Source of the DNA: Dasypus novemcinctus | Taxonomy: Eukaryota > Chordata > Mammalia > Cingulata > Dasypodidae | Length of the DNA: 64,000 nt | NCBI RefSeq assembly: GCF_030445035.2 | Contig: NC_080673.1 | Location: 156,980,216-157,044,215, forward strand | Direction: 5' to 3' | Part shown: positions 58,209-64,000 of the stretch, piece after piece | Position numbering within the stretch: position 1 is the stretch's first letter | Layout: the number at the start of each line of letters is the position of its first letter | Notes under the pieces: model-generated | The model's database searches: none | Told to the model about the DNA's origin: nothing | What the model saw: the letters and a program-made list of their open reading frames with translations, nothing else | Translations under genes and position numbers: made by a program

Positions 58209-58844
58209 ACCACCAATATACAATAACCAGCTCAAAGATACACAACATATTTGAAGGTGGAGGATAGCAGTCTCTAAAGTCCATTGGCCCAAAGATTGAC
58301 ACAGGGAGGTGGATACCTTTAATGAGGGGTCTCAGGAGTTGCTCCAGCATAGCATCAGCACAAGGTCTGAGGCTCTCAGTGGTAGACACTGGCTGTGGTG
58401 TGGCAAGCGGTGGTGTAGCACAGCCTGGGCATTTGACCTAGGATCTGAGCAACTGGGTGTCAGTCTGCCTGGACCTGCTGCTCACCAAAGTGGCACCTGC
58501 ACTGGGCTTTCACATCTCAGAGGTCTTTTATGCCTTGATAAATGTGTTTATCAAGGGCATGTCTCCCTGACAGGCATCAAGTGAGTCCACATCATTCTTT
58601 GCTTGAAAGTCTAGTTTTCACTTGTTACACAAACATGGTTTTCTAAATTGGTTTACATTCTAATTGTGGTCAACATGCCTGCAATATTTTTGGGATTTTT
58701 GATCATTAATATCTTTTCAGTATACAACAGGTATCATCCAGAGGCTCCTCCTTCTCTTCTGTGGATCCCTTGTTTCCTGGATTCCAGTTATATCTTTGGT
58801 TACTAGTTTATTTTGGTAAATTATATCCTTAAATGGATTTTTAA
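58209..58844. other. unassigned DNA
   Basis: A 91-codon + frame (58309-58584) starts close to the LTR end, but I recognise neither a retroviral nor a cellular product in it. No repeats identified. Confidence 0.4.
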
Positions 58845-58954
58845 GAAAGGATGTATAGGAGGTAAAATTTGAAAGCCTTCTGTAATTTAAAAATGTCTTT
58901 ATTCTGCTCTATCACTTTGTCGATAATTTGGCTGACTGTAGAATTCTAGGGTAG

Positions 58955-59613
58955 TGTTTTAGTTTGCCAAAGGCTGCCAAACCAACATACCAGAAATGGG
59001 TTGGCTTTTAAAATGGGGATTTATTAACTTAAAACCTTACAGTACTGAGGCTATGAAAGTGTCCAAATCAAGGCATCATCAGGAGATGCTTTCTCCCTGG
59101 ACTGTAGCTGTGGGCGATCAGACATATGGCAATGTCTGCTGGTCTCTGCCTTCTCCTCTGGGCTCTGTTGCTTTCAGCTTCTGGCTGCTTCTTCTGTAGT
59201 TTTCTGTCTCCCAGGTTCTGTTGATTTCAGCTTCTTGCTCTTGTGGCTTTCCCTCTCAGCTTCTTTGGGTTCTTCTCTGAGCTTCTGGGTCTTTTCCCTT
59301 GTCCCTGTGTCATTTTCTCTGCTCTTGTGGCTTTCTCTCACCTCAGTTCTATTGATTTCAGCTTCTGGCTTCCAGGACTTTCTCAGTTTCTGGGGGTTTC
59401 TCTTTTGTCTTTGTGTGTTTCTCCCATTTATATAGGACTCCAGTAAGAGGATTAAGACATACCCTGGACCATGCCTTACTGAAGTAACCTAATCAAATGG
59501 CTCTTAATTGAATCTAATCAAAATGTCCCACCTATAATAGGTTCACACCCAGAGGAATAGATTAGCCCTAAGGACATGATTTTCTAGGGTCCAGCCAGTT
59601 TCAGACTGTCACA
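58955..59613 (-). mobile_element. MaLR-like solo LTR in ancient LINE
   Basis: Left end TGTTTTAGTTTGCC, right end CAGACTGTCACA. Flanks ggtag (58950-58954) and gatag (59614-59618) are a 5-bp TSD with one change. The middle consists of imperfect tandem repeats built on gttgatttcagcttctggct-like units. Block gaagtaacctaatcaaatgg is shared with 43329. No retroviral genes. Confidence 0.8.
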
Positions 59614-60347
59614 GATAGAAATCAATTTCTTTTAGAATTTTTCTCCTTTGTTTTCTAGCTTTCAGTATTGCCATTGAGTCTGATGCCAAACTGATTTTTT
59701 TACATGCATAGTTCTGTTATCTCTTATTTTTTTTAATTAGAGAATTTCTGAGCTTATAAAACAATCTTGCATAATGCGCAGAATTCTCATACATCACTCC
59801 TCCACCAACACCTTACATTATTCTGGAACATTCGTTACAGATTATGAAAGAACATGATCAGACTATTACCAGTAACTATGGTCTGTAGTGTACCCTTGGT
59901 ATATTTTCCCATATTCCTCCTATTGTTAAGACTATGTGTTAGTATTATACATTTGTTATAGTTCATAAGAGAACACCTTCATATTTATACTATTAACCAC
60001 ATTCCATCTGTCACTACATGGCTCACTGTGTTACACAGTCCCATGCCTTATACATTCTATCTAAAGTGCACACTAATTGGCTCTCACTTTCATCACAGGA
60101 TTGTGCAGTCCTTGTCCTAGGAAACCCTTGAATGTTTTCCTTAGTCCAAATGAAAAAAAAAATCCCATACCCCCCTTTTATTGTCCCTTAGTGCTGACCT
60201 TCTTTGACATTCATGCAAGACTATTACAATATTGCTTTTAACTTTTTCCCACGCATCACTATATTCTTACCACCTTGCAATAGTGACATACATTTGTTTT
60301 AGTTCATAGAAAAACATTTTTGTATTTATAGTATTAAAAACAATCCT

Positions 60348-60788
60348 GGGAAGTGGACCTGGCCCAGTGGTTAGGGCGTCTGTCTACCACATGGGAGGTC
60401 CGTGGTTCAAACCCCAGGGCTCCTTGACCTGTGTGGAGCTGGCCCATGCGCAGTGGTTGATGGCGCGCAAGGGGTGCCGTGCCACGCAGGGGTGCCCCCC
60501 GTGTAGGGGAGCCCCATGTGCAAGGAGTGTGCCCCATAAAGAGAGCCACCCAGCGCGAAAGAAAGTGCAGCCTACCCAGGAATGGCGCCGCCCACACAGA
60601 GAGCTGATGCAGCAGGATGACGCAACAAAAAGAAACACAGATTTCCGTGCCGCTGACAACAACAGAAGTGGACAAAAAGAATATGCAGCAAATGGACACA
60701 GAGAACAGACTACTGGGGTGGGGAGTGGGGGGGGGATGGGGAGAGATAAATAAAATAAATCTTAAAAAAAAACAAACAAAAACCCCCC
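60348..60788 (+). mobile_element. DAS-SINE, long form, 9-bp TSD
   Basis: Head gggaagtggacctggcccag with B box ggttcaaaccccagg; body gagctggcccatgcgcagtg, gtgcagcctacccaggaatg; tail aaataaaataaatctt plus A run. TSDs aacaatcct at 60339-60347 and 60789-60797. Lies inside the L1. Confidence 0.95.
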
Positions 60789-61539
60789 AACAATCCTCTG
60801 GGTTCACTATGTTATTCAGTCCCTAGATTATTCTCTAGCTTTCTTTTAATTGACATTTATATCCCTAGACTACTCTTATCAGTCATAATCGCATTTATAA
60901 ACCAGCTGTGTTAGTTATACTCAGTGTAATGTATTACCATCTCTCTATCCATTTTCACACTTTTACAGTTAAGCTAATTAAAACATATATACATTAAACA
61001 TCAGTACCCCTTCTCAGCCTTCATCCTATCTCCTGTACTCTAGGTTTTAACTCCGTGTCTTTATTCTTCATATTTAGTTCACATAAGTGGGACCATATAA
61101 TATTTGTACTTTTGTGTCTGGTTTATTTCACTCAACATATGTCTTCAGGTTCATCTATATTAACATATGTGGCCCAATTTCATTTCTTCTTTCAGCAGCA
61201 TAGTATTCGTTGTATATATATACCACATTTTGTTTATCCATTCATAAATAAACACATAAATGGACACTTGGGTGGTTTCCATCTTCTGACAATTGTGAGT
61301 AATGCTGCTGTGAATATCGGTGGCCAGATGTCTGTTCATGTCACTGTTTTCATTTCTTCTGGGTACATTCCTAGTTGAACATATAGGATTGCTGGATCAT
61401 ATGGCAGTTCTGTATATAGCTTCCTGAGGAACCACCAAAAGGTCTTCCACAGAGGCTGCATCATTCTACATTCCCACCAGCAGTGGAGGAGTGTTCCTAT
61501 TTCTCCACATCCTCGCCAGCTCGTGTTGTTTTCTGGATT

Positions 61540-61728
61540 TTTTTTGAGGTACTGGGGCTGGGGATTGAACTGAAGCCTTGTATGTGGGAAGCTGGATTCC
61601 CTGAGTTGGTTTTTTCATTCATTTGCTTGTTTGTTTTTTTTGTTTTTAGGAGGCACTGGGGACCAAATCTGGGGCCTCCCATGTGGGAAGCAGGCACTCA
61701 GCCACTTAAGCCACATCCATTTCCCTAT
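61540..61728 (-). mobile_element. DAS-SINE, dimeric form, shortened
   Basis: T run, gaggtactggggctggggat, then a first head shortened by an internal deletion (gggaagctggattccctgag), linker, and second head aggaggcactggggaccaaa to gccacatccatttcccta. Lies inside the L1 between antisense ORF2 segments. Confidence 0.87.
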
Positions 61729-61783
61729 GTTTTTAGAAGAATGGCCATTCTATGAAGTGTGAGATGATATCTCATTGTAGTTT

Positions 61784-62510
61784 ATTTTTATTTTATTTTT
61801 AAAAAATTTTTATAGTGAGTCAAATTAAACGTTATTTGTGCTTCACCACTGAAATCTAAGACACACTGACAACTTTGTAGATAATTCACTTGGTCAAAGG
61901 TTTTTCCAGGTGGAACATTTGTTCCCTCTTAGATGTCCCCCAAAAGTGCACAGGCATGTCACTCGATCTCAGTTTACAATCACTGCGGTCCTGCCTGAAC
62001 CGGAGATTGCCCTCAGATCACCTAGTATGGGATTTTCTTAATTATACCCTTACAACTGCCAAAGATTTTCACAATCAATCCTTGGCTACTTCTGAAAATG
62101 AAGCACAAAGGAGCTCATAAATGATTCTCCATTTTTAAAAACTGTTATTAGCAATTGGCAGCAGAGGTAGAGCTGTGCCGGTCTTGTTTGGCATCACTGG
62201 GAGACGGTCTCAGGCAAAGCAGTTCACAGTTTTGTCTTGCACACTGCAGGCAAGGCACGTTTACAGACATTTCATCGTGAACATCCTTACACTCAACATA
62301 AGATGATGGTTTTCATGTGAAAAGTCCACAATCGGCACCTTTCATTTTAGGGCTCCAGCCCTTACTCTTTGCTTCAACCTGCAGCTCTTGTTTCTCCCAG
62401 TCTCTTCAGCTGCCAAAGAAAGGTCCCTGCGAAACGCCAGAGCCTGCTCGCCACACTCAGCACTGACACAGACCTCCATGACTTAGAGCCCCAGGGCTGA
62501 CTTCCGAAAG
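61784..62510 (-). pseudogene. processed retrocopy of an unidentified transcript
   Basis: Exact TSDs ctcattgtagttt lie at 61771-61783 and 62511-62523 and consist of L1 sequence. The left edge is a decayed T-rich tract (a minus-strand A tail). Read on the minus strand, the insert begins ctttcggaagtcagccctgg, a GC-richer leader with an ETS-like cggaag. An ATG at 62479 opens a 45-codon frame starting MEVCVSAECGEQALAF. The remainder is 3'-UTR-like with many stops. I do not recognise the parent gene. Confidence 0.68.
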
Positions 62511-64000
62511 CTCATTGTAGTTTTGATTTGCATTTTTACCTAAAAGCTAGTGATATTGAATGTTTTTTTCATGTGCTTTTTCGCTATTTGTATTTCCTTT
62601 TGGGAGAAATGTCTATTTAAATCTGTTGCCTATTTTTAAAAATTGGCTAGCTTATTTATTATTGTGTTTATGATCTCATTCTATAGTGTGGAAATCAAAC
62701 CCTTATTGGATATGTGGTTTCCAAATATTTTTTTCCCATTGAGTGGGCTGCCTTTTCACATTCTTGACAGAGTCCTTTGAATCACAAAAGTGTTTAAGTT
62801 TAAGAAGGTCTTATTTATTCATTTTTTCTTTCATTGCTTGTGCTTTTGGTGTAAGGCTAAAGAATCTACAACCTAACACCAGGTCTTGAAGATGTTTCCC
62901 TACATTTTCTTCTAGGAGTTCTATGGCTCTCATTTTTATATTTAGGTCTTTGATCCATTTGGGGTAATTTTTTGTATAGGATGTGAGGTAGGGATCCTCT
63001 TTCTTTCTTTTGAATATTGTTGGCCAGTTCTCCCAGCACCCTTTGTTGAATAGACTATTCTGCCTCAGCTGGGTAGACTTGACAACCTTGTCAAAAATCA
63101 CTTGACCATAAATATTTCTGAGCCATTAGTTTGGTTCCATTTGTCTTCATGTCTGTCTGATGCCAGTACCAGGATGTTTTTACCACTATAGCTAGGTATT
63201 ATGATTTAAATTTGGAAGTAAGAGTCTTTCAACTTCGTTCTTCCTTTTTAAGATATTTCTGGCTATTTGGGGCCCCTTACTCTTTGAAATAAATTTGCTA
63301 ATTGGGCTTTCCATTTCTTTAAAAAATGTTATTGGAATTTTAATAGGGATTGCATTGGATTTGTATATCAATTGGGTAGAATTGACATCTTAACAATATT
63401 TAGTCTTCCCATCTGTGAACATGGAATGTTTTTCCATTTATTTATATCTTCTTTGATTTCTTTTAACAATGCATTGTAGTTTTCTGAATACCATGCTTTA
63501 CGTCCTTGGTTAAATTTATTCCTAAATGTTTGATTTTTTTTTTTTTTGTAAATGGAATATTCCCCCTAACTTCCTCCTCAAATTGTGCATTACCAGCGTA
63601 TAGAAACACTACTGATTTCCAAACTGATTTTTGAAACTTTCTATGACACCTATTTTTTTTTCCTCTGGAAACTTGGCAGTCATCTGCTTGTCCCATAATT
63701 TTGAAATTTTATGAGAGATTTGATTTGATTTGTTTTTCTTTCCATTTGGAAAAAGCCTTCTGTTTAGGAAATTTTTTTTCAATTTTTCTTTGATTGTTTT
63801 TTCATTCTTTCTGCTTCTGGAACTCCAGGTTTTCAGATGCTGAACTTTATGGGTAAGTCTTCCAATTTTATTATATTTTCTGTGCTATATTTAAATTTTA
63901 AAATTTTTGATTTATATCTTGGAAGATTCCCTGAAATTTATATTTTAATTCTTCTATTTGTTTTTTTATTTCTGCTATTTTGTTTTTAATTTCCAATAGG

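Larger units (their letters stand above)
59700..63618 (-). mobile_element. 3.9-kb 5'-truncated L1 with 14-bp TSD
   Basis: Exact TSDs ccaaactgattttt at 59686-59699 and 63619-63632. Minus strand: truncated within ORF2 at the right end (gtaaatggaatattccccc is antisense ORF2) and running through ORF2 (antisense blocks catatgtggcccaatttc, ccattcataaataaacaca, cattcccaccagcagtgg) into a long 3' UTR. Two A tracts are separated by about 22 bases at the tail (59700-59735). Frameshifts and stops make it dead. It hosts SINEs at 60348 and 61540 and a retrocopy at 61784. Confidence 0.87.
58845..64000 (-). mobile_element. ancient LINE-like sequence, split by LTR and L1
   Basis: Three pieces of one old antisense element: 58845-58954 (aatgtctttattctgctc; ctgactgtagaattctagg), 59614-59699 (cagtattgccattgagtctg) and 63619-64000 (cctctggaaacttggcag; ttctgcttctggaactccag; ctgctattttgtttttaatt). 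The order matches the element at 26590. The two gaps are exactly filled by insertions with target-site duplications. It runs off the window. Confidence 0.45.

Noticed and set aside
58309..58584. Retroviral gene downstream of the LTR at 57930
   Set aside because: The 91-codon frame shows no gag, pol or env features, and the sequence after the LTR lacks a recognisable primer-binding site.

Overview
This window is non-coding mammalian DNA dominated by transposable elements. The best taxonomic clue is a family of tRNA-derived SINEs, present in about twenty copies. They occur as roughly 80-bp monomers, roughly 220-bp dimers and roughly 400-bp long forms, and they match what I know as DAS-SINEs of armadillos. 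L1 copies with a distinctive 3' end and many MaLR-like LTRs fit the same picture. I infer a xenarthran, most likely Dasypus (nine-banded armadillo). Nothing looks prokaryotic. I found no protein-coding exon I would defend.

Layout. 0-9 kb: AT-rich DNA with an L1 3' end, a Tigger-like element split by an L1 fragment, and an hAT-like element split by an LTR and a SINE. 9.1-9.6 kb: a processed RPL23 pseudogene with perfect target-site duplications (TSDs). 10.7-15.5 kb: a long antisense L1 (ORF2 then ORF1) carrying a SINE, an LTR and an unidentified 0.5-kb insert. 15.7-20.6 kb: several solo LTRs, including one with 6-bp TSDs, a TATA box and a poly(A) signal. 21-23.1 kb: MIR remnants.

23.2-24.1 kb is a strong CpG island with clustered GC boxes and a consensus splice donor at 23738/23739 on the + strand. 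This is the only clear gene-regulatory landmark. I read it as the promoter and first exon of an unidentified gene whose first intron probably covers the rest of the window.

24-37 kb: intron-like DNA with SINEs, MIRs, a U6 snRNA pseudogene (30.5 kb) and an unusual perfect 17-bp inverted repeat (34.6 kb). 37.5-40.3 kb: a nested cluster of a Tigger1 transposon, DAS-SINEs and two related LTRs. 41.6-46.7 kb: LTR, L1 and several SINEs with clear TSDs, one of them 5'-truncated. 51.2-53.1 kb: a single 1.9-kb minus-strand L1 3'-end insertion with 16-bp TSDs. 58.8-64 kb: a nest in which an old LINE holds an LTR and a 3.9-kb L1, and that L1 in turn holds two SINEs and a retrocopy of an unrecognised mRNA.

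The elements do not form a pathway. They record successive insertions, whose order can be read from who interrupts whom. Element names rest on remembered family consensus features, not on a database search.
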